From positions 35,282,601 through 35,346,600 of the forward strand of contig OX365948.1 of NCBI GenBank assembly GCA_947247005.1: a stretch of 64,000 bases of DNA, written 5' to 3'. The first letter of the stretch is position 1. Every line of letters begins with the position of its first letter. The stretch is from Spisula solida (Eukaryota; Mollusca; Bivalvia; Venerida; Mactridae). The notes beneath the pieces were generated by a model. The model was given only the letters and a program-made list of their open reading frames with translations. It ran no database searches and had not been told where the DNA came from. Shown here piece by piece: positions 35,392 to 47,994 of the stretch. A program made the translations under genes and the position numbers.

Positions 35392-36169
35392 ACCAAAAGT
35401 GGCGACTAAGTCTTGCTCACCGCAAGCGGGCTCGACAAAAATTGTATTATCCTAAATACAACGTATCAGAAACAGGACCGTATTTGGCGAAGGAAAAGTG
35501 ACATTTTCCCAGTCTTTCAGCATACAGTTTATAATGTCTATCAACCTATTGTCACAGCTGGTAAATTGAAAGCTAACACAAACAGCTTCGCATTTACAGT
35601 TTACCATTTTGTAAAAAAGCATTGTGTTGTTACAAGTGAAATCACATTTGTACAACCTCGTATTCATTTCCTTAGTATGGCTAAAATACTACATTTTGTC
35701 TGCCAAAGTATGCCGACCCCACGTCTATAATAATCATCTTGGATGATACTAGTCGATGTGCTATGAATCTGTGTAAACCATTTATTACGAGAGTGTGCAT
35801 GTTAAGTATTTTCATGGTTCTTGCATCATTGTCAGATATTTCACTTCCAATTATATTTTCAAAATAGTTATGAAAAATTATCCCACCAACTAGGAAAATT
35901 ATCGGTGGAAAACGATCTGAGCATATTAGCTATATACAGTATAGTCTTCACTAAAGAAGATAGTTTTGTAAACGGAGCGTTTTCGTATTATTCGGTTCAT
36001 TTACATTTGCCGTTTGTTTAACATCGACACATTCTTGCACACTTCGCGTGATATTCGGTACGTCTCATCTTGTAGTGTGCACATAGTACAAGTGGGCCAT
36101 TTACATAGATATAATTTAGTTAAAAAACAGTTTTACGTGGAGTGTTTGCTGGTTAAATTATTCTTCTTC
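35392..36169. other. unique part of duplication copy 1, no gene
   Basis: Overlapping frames on opposite strands (35413-35730 plus, 35452-35667 minus) also occur in copy 2 (37688-38260 and 37997-38185), but in differently extended forms. They match no family I know. Shared openness is not evidence here, because the copies are young. Confidence 0.45.
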
Positions 36170-36620
36170 TTTTTTTGTTCACTGTCTACACTACCACCCT
36201 GGTCATAGCGATAAAGTAAGAAGCCCTCTTGACTATTGAGGTCATCCTTCTTGTCATGGAGTTTCTTATCTAGAGTGGTTGAAACTGACCATATACATTT
36301 TCTTGTTATTTCATACAGGTGGCACTGCTGGAGTATGTGCTCTGTTGTCTGTTCTGTCACACCACATGAACACTTCAGACAGTGTTTCAGACAGGTTCTG
36401 TGTTTCGTACATATGGGCGCTGAGCCTGTTGTGTCCTTATTACCACTTGATCCCTTCTTTCAAGTTTATGGTTGTCATCTACTGGTGACTGCTCTTGCAA
36501 GTGCTTTGATCACTGTGAGCTTTTCTTCGTTGCCTCAAACTCCTTGATTGGCCAATGTGCCTGCTGTCTCATTATCTGTTTTGTGTAAAATGTCAGCCAA
36601 TTCGTGACACCTACGTTAAG
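36170..36620 (-). pseudogene. LINE reverse-transcriptase 3' remnant, copy 1
   Basis: On the minus strand GHNRLSAHMY (about 36437-36408), then after a frameshift CLKCSCGVTEQTTEHILQQC and HLYEITRKCIW (from about 36376 downward). These are the order and motifs of the C-terminal end of many non-LTR retrotransposon polyproteins: the R-TGHNRL block, then the CxCG-xxE-Q-TxEHIL-xxC-xLY zinc-binding tail. Stops upstream and the frameshift show it is dead. Its 5' part is missing. Confidence 0.8.
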
Positions 36621-37036
36621 AGCACAAGTCTATTCTAAGTGCTAGGTACCAGGATTCTGTTTTATCAAAGCACTTACGATACGATTACTATGTAATTCAT
36701 TATCAGTTGCAAATTGTGGTAAGGGGGTATGTAATGTTAAATGATGTTTCAGTAAATGCCTCCCTTCATACCATTTGTTCAAGAATTATGGAGAATATAA
36801 ATGTTTGTGTAACTTTACGATAACAGTACCCTCGTAGGTAGACACGGGATATTATTTAACTAGCTGATGGCTCATAAACTGCCCAATCAGAATCACGGAA
36901 TCCCTTCCGGGACGTGAACCTTCGTCACTGGGGGAGACGGCTGTATAGGTTCGCTTTGTACATGAACCATTACTATGTCTACAAATGTCACATAGCCCAC
37001 TGGACGTACGTACTATAATGTACATGCAAGAACACT
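36621..37036. other. end of duplication copy 1
   Basis: No gene. Ends with CACTGGACGTACGTACTATA and GTACATGCAAGAAC, matched at the end of copy 2. Confidence 0.6.
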
Positions 37037-37038
37037 AG

Positions 37039-37689
37039 AATATAAGAAAGATTGGTCAATGTATGACAAAGTTATGCTCCGGACAAGCTCAATTTGACCT
37101 TTGACCTCCAACTGTGACCGTGACCTTTGAGATAGGAACCTGGGGGTTGGGCATGACACTTCGCATCAAGGAGGTTAACATTCATGCCAAATATGAGAAA
37201 GATTGGTCAATGCATGACAATATTATGGTACGGACAAGCTCAATTTGACCTTTGACCTCCAACTGTGACCTTGACCTTTGAGATAGGAACCTGGGGGTTG
37301 GGCATGACACTCTGCCTCATGAAGGTTAACATTCATGCCAAATATAACAAAGATTTGTCAATGCATGACAAAGTTATGGTCCAGACAAGCTCAATGTGAC
37401 ATTTGACCTCCAACTGTGACCTTGACCCTTGAGATAGGAACCTGGGGGTTAAGCATGACACTCCGCCTCATGGCGGTTAACATTCATGCCAAATATGAGA
37501 AAGATTGGTCAACACATGACAAAGTTATGGTCCGGACATGCTTCAGTTTGACCTCCAACTATGACCTTGACCTTTGAGATAGGAACCATGGGGGTTATGC
37601 ATGACACTCCTCCTCATAGAGGTGAACATTCATACCAAATATAAGGAAGATTGGTAAAAGCATAACAAAGTAATTGTCCAGACAAAATT
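37039..37689 (+). repeat. 152-bp satellite (array 2, in duplication copy 2)
   Basis: About 4.3 units; it begins inside a unit and lacks one unit relative to array 1. Perfect DR1 words TGACCTTTGACCT are at 37095-37107 and 37246-37258. Confidence 0.93.
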
Positions 37690-37922
<233 letters not shown>

Positions 37923-38704
37923 ACCAAAAGTGGCGACTAAGTCTTGCTCACCGCAAGCGGGCTCGACAAAAATTGTATTATCCTAAATACAACGTATCAG
38001 AAATAGGACCATATTTGGCGAAGAAAAGTGACTTTTTCCCAGTCTTTCAGCATACAGTTTATAATGTCTATCAACCTATTGTCACAGCTGGTAAATTGAA
38101 AGCTAACACAAACATCTTCGCATTTACAGTTTACCATTTTGTAAAAAAGCATTGTGTTGTTACAAGTGAAATCACATTTGTACAACCTCGTATTTGTTTC
38201 CTTAGTATGGCTAAAATACTACATTTTGTCTGCCAAAGTATGCCGACCCCACGTCTATAATAATCATCTTGGATGATACTAGTCGATGTGCTATGAATCT
38301 GTGTAAACCATTTATTACGAGAGTGTGCATGTTAAGTATTTTCATGGTTCTTGCATCATTGTCAGATATTTCACTTCCAATTATATTTTCAAAATAGTTA
38401 TGAAAAATTATCCCACCAACTAGGAAACTTATCGGTGGAAAACGATCTGAGCATATTAGCTATATACAGTATAGTCTTCACTAAAGAAGATAGTTTTGTA
38501 AACGGAGCGTTTTCGTATTATTCGGTTCATTTACATTTGCTGTTTGTTTAACATCGACACATTCTTGCACAATTCGCGTGATATTCGGTACGTCTCATCT
38601 TGTAGTGTGCACATAGTACTAGTGGGCCATTTACATAGATATAATTTAGTTCAAAAATAACAGTTTTACGTGAAGTGTTTGCTGGTTAAATTATTCTTCT
38701 TCTT
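37923..38704. other. unique part of duplication copy 2, no gene
   Basis: Counterpart of 35392-36169, with no recognised coding sequence. Confidence 0.5.
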
Positions 38705-39130
38705 TTTTTGTTCACTGTCTACACTACCACCCTGGTCATAGCGATAAAGGAAGAAGCCCTCTTGACTGTTGAGGTCATCCTTCTTGTCATGGAGTTTCTT
38801 ATCTGATTGGTTAAAACTGGACATATACTTGAGTTCATACAGGTGCCACTGCTGGAGTATTGTGCTCTGTTGTCTGTTCTGTCACACCACATGATCACTC
38901 CAGACAGTGTTTCAGACAGGTTCTGTGGTTCGTACATATGGGCACTGAGCCTGTTGTGTCCTTATTACCACTTGATCCCTTCTTTCAAGTATATGGTTGT
39001 CATCTACTGGTGACTGCTGTTGCAAGTGCTTTGATCACTGTGAGCTTTTCTTCGTTGCCTCAAACTCCTTGATTATCGAATGTGCCTGCTGTCTCATTAT
39101 CTGTTTTGTGTAAAATGTCAGCCAATTCGT
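38705..39130 (-). pseudogene. LINE reverse-transcriptase 3' remnant, copy 2
   Basis: Duplicate of the 36170-36620 remnant. GHNRLSAHMYEPQNLSETLS can be read on the minus strand near 38968-38909, but the following HIL/QxC part is more damaged. The LINE was already broken before the segment duplicated. Confidence 0.75.
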
Positions 39131-39808
39131 GACACCTACGTTAAGAGCACAAGTCTATTCTAAGTGCTAGGTACCAGGAATCTGTTTTATCAAAGCACTT
39201 ACGATACGATTACTATGTAATTCATTATCAGTTGCAAATTGTAGTAAGGGGGTATGTAATATTAAATGATGTTTCAGTAAATGCCTCCCTTCATACCATT
39301 TGTTCAAGAATTATGGAGAATATAAATGTTTGTGTAACTTTACGATAACAGTACCCTCGTAGGTAGACACGGGCTATGATTTAACTAGCTGATGGCTCAT
39401 AAACTGCCCAATCAGAATCACGGAATCCCTTCCGGGACGTGAACCTTCGTCACTGGGGGAGACGGCTGTATAGGTTCGCTTTGTACATGAACCATTTCTA
39501 TGTCTACAAATGTCACATAGTCCACTGGACGTACGTACTATAATGTACATGCAAGAATACTGACAAGAAACAAGAATACCCAAGGTAAACTTCTTACTGA
39601 GAAATCCAGACAATTATCGTTGCTCTGTCCTTAAAGTTCTGAAATGTTGTTTGTGTGTGTGTTTTTATACCTAAGACATGTACGATGTTGTTTACTTACT
39701 TGTTGTAGAACATGTTTATGATCGGAATCAACGAACAGTCAAATCATAATAATAATGTTGACGATACGGGTAAAGAAAACACACCCGGTATGTGATGTAT
39801 TTAAGAAA
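39131..39808. other. end of duplication copy 2 and AT-rich flank
   Basis: No gene. The minus frame at 39374-39613 has no recognised motif. Confidence 0.5.
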
Positions 39809-39973
39809 TAATGAATATGTACCTGTGTTTTATCGTAAAATAAAGCACAGTCACGAATTCGGATGCGTAGTAATAAAACACACGTGCTTAACACGAGTGA
39901 TTTAATGTACGCATCCGAACAAGTCACTGCTGTGCTTTATTTCAGATAAAACATAGGTACATATTCATTATTT
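39809..39973. repeat. long imperfect hairpin (family H2)
   Basis: Left arm TAATGAATATGTACCTGTGT, AAAATAAAGCACAG and TTCGGATGCGTA is mirrored by TACGCATCCGAA, CTGTGCTTTATTT and AGGTACATATTCATTA. Arms are about 70 bp. The tip CACACGTGCTTAACACGAGT resembles a decayed H1 tip. Confidence 0.88.
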
Positions 39974-40966
39974 CGATTCAAACATATATTCCGCATTTGT
40001 CAACACATAAAGACATAGAACAACAGCACTAATTTCTTCCTTGGAAGGTTTATTGGTAGTTTGAAGTTATTCAGCTGTAGCCGTGTTTTCATGATTGAGT
40101 AATTCGTGCAAGTCGTGGTTTCCTCTACGTGTATATAGTTGAAACCGCTGGGTGTGTTAGAATTCACAATTAGACCGTACACACGTGTCCAATACTTGTC
40201 AATTTCACTTACATTATTTCCGTGCGCTACCTACAACAACAGTGACAATCATAATGTGCTAACTAACGCATTTCTCGTGGTTATTGTGCAACCACAGAGA
40301 AAAAACTTCGATGCTTTGAATCATTCATTGTTGAAGCCAAAGGTACGTAATTTTTGCACATTTATGACTCACATACACGTATAATATATATGACAGAATG
40401 CGGGAAATTAGTAAATGAGTCACGTGTTTTACTCGTATTTTAACTATTTTTTCGTAACATGCGCTTATTTTCGCGGCGTTTATTTTCAAAAAATCTGTAG
40501 ATCTAATTCAGGCATATAAAATTGATAATAATAGTTTTAAATTTCAGAGGAAAGATTAAACATAAGCACAATTGTAAGATCTATAATTTCCCGTCTGTGT
40601 CTATCTTACATGTAACAGATAAACATTGTATTTTATTGTGATAATGAGGTGATAGGAACGCTGAAAAGATAAAACATTGTCTTTTTAACTGAGAGAAAAA
40701 CGATCTTATATAATGATAATTATATTATCTGATTTAATAACTATAATATGAATACATTTATTTCATAAATAAAACGTGTTTTATGATCACTGTACTTGTT
40801 GAAAACTAATTGTATGAAGACAGATTATACGTAACCATTGCGACTGAAAAGATATGTTCGTCATCCTCAACAACTTTGGTTTTCCGATTTGTTCAGATGG
40901 GTATTCGGACCCCCTGCGAGAAAAAGTACTGAAACTTGGGACGTCAGTTTAGGCTTTATAGAATAT
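39974..40966. other. AT-rich non-coding stretch
   Basis: No gene supported; the 81-aa frame at 40139-40384 is unrecognised. Confidence 0.5.
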
Positions 40967-41752
40967 TCTAACACGATCTGAGGCTTAATCAATATAAAGG
41001 AAACCCAGCTGTACATTATTACCGCAACAAAACACGCATGACAAATTGGCTGATACTATTTACGCCCCACAAACAGCAAATTGGTAATATTTGTTTGTGC
41101 GCTCAAAAATGACAAAACAACTCAATAAAATACATAATAAGCGTTTATTGAATATATCTGCAAATAAACAAATTAAACTCCAAAAATATGTTTCGATCCT
41201 TCACAAAACATCGAACATCAGCATGTGCGATTTAAAAGTAATTTAGTGAAAATAAAAATCACGTAACATATTTATGAATGAATGAACGTAAATTTTGTAG
41301 TAACAACGTCAACGAGTTGCGAATAAGGCAAGTTTCACAAGTATATTGTTCTACAGCGATGACGCATCTATTTTTACAAACTCCATTATACTCTCGACAC
41401 TAAGTTGAATAAAACTTCTGATAATTAATTCAATTACATTTTTCATAAATACCTTATACTCGTGTTATTAAAATTGTTTCAATGTTTAAAATGTGTTCTT
41501 TACTTCAGATTTTGAAGCTCGTTTTCATTAACGAGGTAGGTATTGTACCAGCTAACAGACACTCAAATTCAGCGTAGAATAATGTTCAATGTAAAATGGG
41601 TTAAAATGGAACGCGCGCACTTAAAACGGGATATGATCGTGTTTAGAATTGAAATAAAAACTCTGTTCTTGTATTTTGTCGGTGAATCAAACACAGGCAC
41701 CCGTTCGGATGCGGAAAATTAAATCACTCGTGATACACACTCGTGTTGAATG
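40967..41752 (+). repeat. third, diverged copy of the 678-bp unit
   Basis: Begins ATTCTAACACGATCTGAGGC as in the 5.6-kb unit. Gapped matches follow (ATGAATGAATGAACGTAAA, GACGCATCTATTTTTA, CAGCTAACAGACACTC) up to the hairpin's left arm and tip (TGTCGGTGAATCAAACACAG to CACTCGTGTTGAATG). It then stops; the right arm is missing. About 150 bp near 41080-41250 are extra. Confidence 0.85.
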
Positions 41753-43090
41753 TTGATTTCCGTGATGTTTTGATAATAATATGGTCATGATATATATTGA
41801 ATAGAACTTTGAAATATCAGTTTTCCATTGAGTATAATATTATGACAATGACAAAAGAGAGCAAGCAGTTTCTCATGGCATTCGGTTGTAATGATAACAC
41901 ATAATATGGGACACCTTGCCGGTATATAATAACAAAATAAAATGATTGCGTTACTTTTGTGGTTGAGTATAGTTCAATGGAAATACTCGTGATTTTAATT
42001 CAAATACCGGGACGATTATGTGTGTGGTGAAATAGAAAAAAGCACTATAAACGAAATCAGAATCTGAATAAAAAACAAAGGGTCAATTTATGCACGTTTT
42101 TCGTTTAACGTCACTATGTACAGAACTCTCAGGATATTCTATATTCTAGGAATGAACTATAAATATTATATGTGTTATACTAGCATATATACTATATATA
42201 TTTGCTGTAACACTGATTAGGTTGTAGATATTTTATTATACTGAAACATATTATATAGTCTTGTCATGTCAATGTAAATTCCGAATAATCACAATCTCAG
42301 AATAATACAAACATTCTTGTTAACTATAAAACATCGTATCCCAGTCATTATATGTTACCTGTGTCGGTTTACGTCACTATATAACTGATAGGCATCAGGC
42401 TTGTCTTTTGTTCAGTCCAAATATCAACATGGTTGTACACGTGCTCTAACATTATTATACTAGTAGCTTGTATTCTCATATATTGGTCCTTGTGTAAGTA
42501 TTATATTAAGACAATGTTACTCGGCTAGCTGACGAATCTTACAAGTTTAGCCAAAATATATGTAATTTTAAGAACTGATTGACCATTTAAAATATTGCTT
42601 AAGGAGTTAAAACTCAGGAATCTTGACAGTTTACACCCAAAACACTATCCAATACCCCGTTACTATCCATCCCAGATCCCGTTGTTGACCAGCATAATTA
42701 TGAGTAGTCTAGAAAGTATATCAGGTTTCTGCGGCCTATTCCATTGGAAATCGCAAACATACACGGGACATATGATAATTGGTCTGAGCACAAGTTTTTA
42801 TGAAACTTAATCTTAATTCATCTACACGTGTAAATGTAATATTAAAGGTAAAGCCAAGCTCAAACTTTATAATTACTCAGTTGAAGTTCATTTTACCTTT
42901 TATCGATCATCCTTGAAAATGATTTTCTAAACGAAATGAAATCAGATAATACATGTTGGTACATAATCTATCATTTTCTTTGTGTGTTCTCAAAGAGAGA
43001 GAAATAAACTGAGAGCGGATATTGAATCTCCAATCATATCTGTTCTCATAGGTGTGTCACAAAACTGAAGTAAAATATACGTTGGTATAA
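41753..43090. other. AT-rich non-coding stretch
   Basis: No gene supported. The frame at 42595-42810 includes HYPIPRYYPSQIP but has no convincing splice sites or domain. Confidence 0.5.
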
Positions 43091-44262
43091 AAGGGTACAC
43101 GGGACCATACATGTACTACACTGTCCATAGGCTACACGGGACCGCACATGTACTACACAGGACCATAGGAAACACGAGACCGTACATGTACTACACGGTT
43201 CATAGGTTACACGGGACCGAACATGTGCTACACGGTCCATAGGTTACACGGGGCCGTACATGTACTACACAGGACCATAGGTTACACGGGACCGAACATG
43301 TACTACACTGTCCATAGGCTACACGGGACCGCACATGTACTACACAGGACCATAGACTACACGGGACCGAACATGTGCTACACGGTCCATAGGTTACACG
43401 GGGCCGTACATGTACAACACGGTCCATAGGCTACACGGGACCGTACATGTACTACACGGTCCATAGACTACACGGGACCGTACATGCACTACACGGTTCA
43501 TAGGCTACACAGGACCGTACATGTACTACACAGTCCATAGGCTACACGGAACCGTACATGTACTACACTGTCCATAGGCTACACAGGACCGTACATGTAC
43601 TACACGGTCCATAGGCTACACAGGACCGTACATGTACTACACGGTCCATAGGCTACACAGGACCGTACATGTACTTCACGGTCCATAGGCTACACGGGAC
43701 CGTACATGTACTACACAGTCCATAGGCTACACGGGACCGTACATGTACTACACTGTCCATAGGCTACACGGGACCATACATGTACTACACGGTCCATAGG
43801 ATACACGGGACCGCACATGTACTACACGGTCTATAGGTTACACGGGACCGTACATGTACTACACGGTCTATAGGTTACACAGGACCGTACATGTACTACA
43901 CGGTCCATAGCCTACACGGGACCGTACATGTACTACACGGTCTATAGGTTACACGGGACCGTACATGTACTACACGGTCTATAGCCTACACGGGACCGTA
44001 CATGTACTACATGGTCCATTGGTTACACGGGACCGTACATGTACTACACGGTCCATAGACTACACGGGACCGTACATGTACTACACGGTCCATAGGCTAC
44101 ACGGGACCGTACTTGTACTACACGGTCCATAGGATATACGGGACCGTACATGTACTACACGGTCCATATGGTACACGGGACCGTACATGTACTACATGGG
44201 TCAATAGGCTACACGGGACCGCACATGTACTACATGGGTCAATAGGCTACACGGGGCCCGTA
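43091..44262 (+). repeat. 37-bp tandem array, about 31 copies
   Basis: Unit: GGCTACACGGGACCGTACAT followed by GTACTACACGGTCCATA. Most copies contain the 10-bp palindrome GTACATGTAC. The 37-bp period is not a multiple of three, so the open frames across it rotate and are meaningless. Confidence 0.95.
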
Positions 44263-46787
44263 GCTACTGTGACCTGACGATACGATTTTAAAGTGACAAT
44301 AATAATTCAAACATTAATGGACACGAACCGCACGGCTTTGTAGCCGATAAATCGCACTATGCATGTACGTCTAACATAGCCCGGATGTGATTATACCGCA
44401 CAGAGATTGAATGTCGCATAATATCGACCGAGTCGAGTTAACGAAACGTCTCATGATTGGTCAATAGTATTTTGTAAATCGCGTGTTCATTGGTCGGACC
44501 GCTCAAATTTTATTCACGATCTTTTTCAAGTCAATATAAAGTGACTATGTGTGTATTTATTTGGTCTACACTGATTGCATGTACGTATACGTATTGACGA
44601 ACAGATTTATACATTCCACGTATGTTAATCTGTACTTTGTGGTATGTGCAGGTAACGTGTTGTTTCTTGAGTGGGTGTAACCATACACGTGTTAGACACA
44701 AGATATGATTAATGATTTATTCAATTAGTTCTTTCTAGAAATCGTTTTCATCAACAAAAAGTGTCACAAAAAATATAAAAAACATTGTCATTAAAATAAG
44801 AATGTATATACGTATTGATATATATGTTATATGAACATAGATCTAATACATACCAACATACATATACGTATGTGTCTTTACTGCTTGATACGTATGTATA
44901 TCTTAATAGATCTCATCTTTTATTATTGTTTTATAATGCATGTATATGGACGAATCTCTAATAAGTCAATAATTGAGACAAAAAGTATGTAGCATGCATG
45001 TAGCTTATAGTATAGACAAACAGCGATATGATGTTGTCTACAGTTTTAGAATTATTACCATTGGTCGCGAAAACTTGTGATTATATTATTTCGTCTTCAA
45101 TCTCTGAAAGATAGCCGCTAAATCTAGAGAAATAACATTTCCTAACAGTTTCGCAGCAACTATTCTGATACAGACGGCAGCAAAATGTTACACATCTTTA
45201 CCCAATTACTGAGGCCGACATCATAATGAGTAATTAGTTGCTTCACTGACCGACGTTTTGATCATTAATTCGTTCAAAGATACGCTCACCTGTATATAAA
45301 AGCAGCAGTATTCCTTCACTGCTAACCACGCATATAATACACTCACAAGATTTCGGACGAATTCGCTTTCATAATTTATCGGAAAATCCAAGCGAAAAAA
45401 GAAGATTTCCATGTGAATTATAATAAGCTTCTTATTCAGATTAACCGAACAATTTACACATTTCTACAGAAAATTAATTATTCCTGAAATTTTTATTACT
45501 TTTTGTACAATAAACCACGAAATTCGCATATTTTAAACATACACAATATATGTTTTTATTTACCTCTTCAGCTTACGTATAAAATCAAAAAAAAAATCGT
45601 ACGTAATGTCGTTTATTTTAGGTATTGTTTCAAATATTAGATATCAGAATAACAGAATAAATCTAAGATATTTACTCACAATTATAATTGTGGCTTATAT
45701 ACCTACTGTCTGGCCACGAATCAAAAATGGCTTGTAGAATCATAATTTCATAAACGCAAAATCTAGTAAAAAATATGCTATTTGAAATTAATGAATAGAA
45801 TCTATATAGTAGAGTATAGTTATTTCGTGTATTATTCATATGAATTTTATTACACATGTGTGTATACATTATTTATATTACACATGTGTATACATATATA
45901 ACATAATAAGTTTCGTTTATTTGTTACATACGGTTACAAAATGAAATTACTTGTTTTAGAAGATTTTGTGTTCCGTAATTTGTGTTTAAACAATCGTACG
46001 GGACTATCACTATCGATGCTTTGAAAAAATAAAATAAATTCATCCCTGCATGTTTTTTCCAGGTAGGAAAGTACATCAAATAGTTTTACTGAAAGTAATA
46101 GGAAAGAAGAATGCTAGTGGCATGATCGGGTCGTTAAAGCTGGTTCATTTATAAATGTGATATGTTAGTGAGGAGAGAGTGCGCTACAGATAGCTAGCTG
46201 TGCATGTTACATAGGGGTTAAGTGAAAGGCAACTATTGGTAAGACACAATAAAGCAAAAGATCAAGCAGCCGAACTTACGGCAGTGAAGATCATGACGTC
46301 GTCTGCTTCGAGTAAATGAAAAGGAACGTTGGGTCGTTCTACTATTTGTCTTACATCCTATGTAATGAGGGTATATCTTCACGTCTTTTACAAAATCGCT
46401 CGTGTTTTCGGCTTATGGATGTTAGTTATAAAAAGAAATGAACACGACGACTGACTTTCCTAGTTCTACTGTACAAGATAATTTTAGCTTTATAATAAAA
46501 ATACTAATGGGAGATACTGTCTATGTTATATAATAAAACAGTTCTACATTTATACCATACACTGATACGGCTTTCTGTACGTTTCCCGGAATTAGGAGAA
46601 TTATGTTCGATTACCATTTTTATTACTCGATGCGTGATTGACTTATGTATAAATTTAATACGTTTTATTACCTTGAATTATTACTTCATATTGTGATGCG
46701 GAAATGTGCACACTGATGGATTTATATTAAGTGATTACTAACGAAACGTTACGTAATACTGCTGGTATTATAGTGTATTTCCATTAG
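44263..46787. other. AT-rich non-coding stretch
   Basis: No gene or repeat can be supported. If the exons downstream are real this could be intron. Confidence 0.5.
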
Positions 46788-46841
46788 AAAAAAGGGATTT
46801 ACAATAATTGGGATATTATGATGTGTCTGAGGGACCAGCAG

Positions 46842-46898
46842 ACGGGGTTTTTAAGGCCCCCCGATCGATGTCACCCGTATGATTGCTTTCCCCCCTCG
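46842..46898 (+). CDS. candidate small exon A (proline-rich), gene unknown
   Basis: A GC-rich island in AT-rich DNA that ends in a perfect donor (TCG|GTAAGT at 46898/46899). Read in phase 0 it encodes TGFLRPPDRCHPYDCFPPS (19 codons), starting after the CAGCAG at 46836-46841. An alternative acceptor after CCATTAG (46787) gives a 37-codon exon in the same frame. The upstream polypyrimidine tract is poor for the short version. It resembles exon B 1.1 kb downstream in length, phase and the pattern PP-x(3-5)-PY-[DE]-x-[FY]-PP. No protein family is recognised, and expression data would decide. Confidence 0.35.
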
Positions 46899-47934
46899 GT
46901 AAGTATTTTAGAAAGAATCATATATTCTAAATTTCAATTAAAAAAGTCGAGATATGTGAATTAATGGAAATATATTCTTCTGAAACAGATTTCTACCTAG
47001 GATTTAATCGTTTAACAAATTTCAACCTTATTTCTAAATATAACAGTTCCTATTTGAACGTTCATACATATTTGTAAATAAAACATTTCCAAGTTGTATT
47101 ATTAGTAATAAATATCTAGATATGTTTAGCCATTTGGCAAAACTCAGAATTGTCGGGTAGCTTGATTTTTGGAGCAACTAGTGCCAGGAAAAACCAACCT
47201 TGCACACAGATAGGAAATTTGGCTCGATATTTTAAGTTTTGGCTGCCCAGGGGGTTGTTCGTGTACCGAGCTGGCTTGCTTTCAGTCTATTCACATCAAT
47301 GATTTCCGGATATGTATCATGTATGGTTCGTACAGTCTTAAGTTGGACATGAACAATAGTGTATCAATAACTGAGTCATTCCGCTTTTTACGTTATTATG
47401 GAATTATTTCTATTTCTGTGGGACTTATTCCAAGGACTAGTCGCACAACAAGTCACGTGTTTGGTCAATTTAAAAAGGACTACAAGCCCGATGCTGACAA
47501 CCAATGACCGTGGCGACTATGCTCATAAGTTTGTTCATTTTCTTCAATGCCAATTTGTATTTTGTTCTTAAAATAGATTTCGTATTTCAATTAGATTTAA
47601 TTGATAATTTTATAAAGTGATCGTTTACAAAGGCAATTTTATTTTGGCGATTCGATGCCTTGTTAATTTATCTGTCCGTCAGAATTCCACGTGGTGTGTC
47701 TTTAAAGTGCTAAACTACTATATGAATTGGACGAACACTGTACTAAATACGATTTCAGTATATTTTCAATCCAAAACCCGACAAATCACGGATTGTCATA
47801 CTGCAATGCTTAATACCAAATACTGATACTTTTTTAAATGTCCAGTAAAACAAATAATAAAAAAAACTTTGAAGTTCAGTTATGTTGGATTAACTTTCCG
47901 GGTGTTTTGTTTTAATGATTACACTATATTGCAG

Positions 47935-47994
47935 CTTGCAGGGCCACGCCCCCCGCCCGGAGACTGGTTCCCGCCGTACGAGGGTTATCCACCG
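47935..47994 (+). CDS. candidate small exon B (proline-rich), gene unknown
   Basis: Acceptor ACTATATTGCAG, then 60 bp, then donor CCG|GTAAGT. Phase 0 at both ends; encodes LAGPRPPPGDWFPPYEGYPP. A second AG at 47941 would allow a 53-bp alternative. GC content and CpG are far above the surrounding introns. The similarity to exon A suggests exon duplication, possibly alternative exons of one plus-strand gene whose other exons are outside the window or too short to see. Confidence 0.45.

Noticed and set aside
35413..35730. 105-aa ORF seen again in the second duplicate
   Set aside because: The copies are too young for shared openness to mean selection, an opposite-strand frame is equally open, and no family is recognised.
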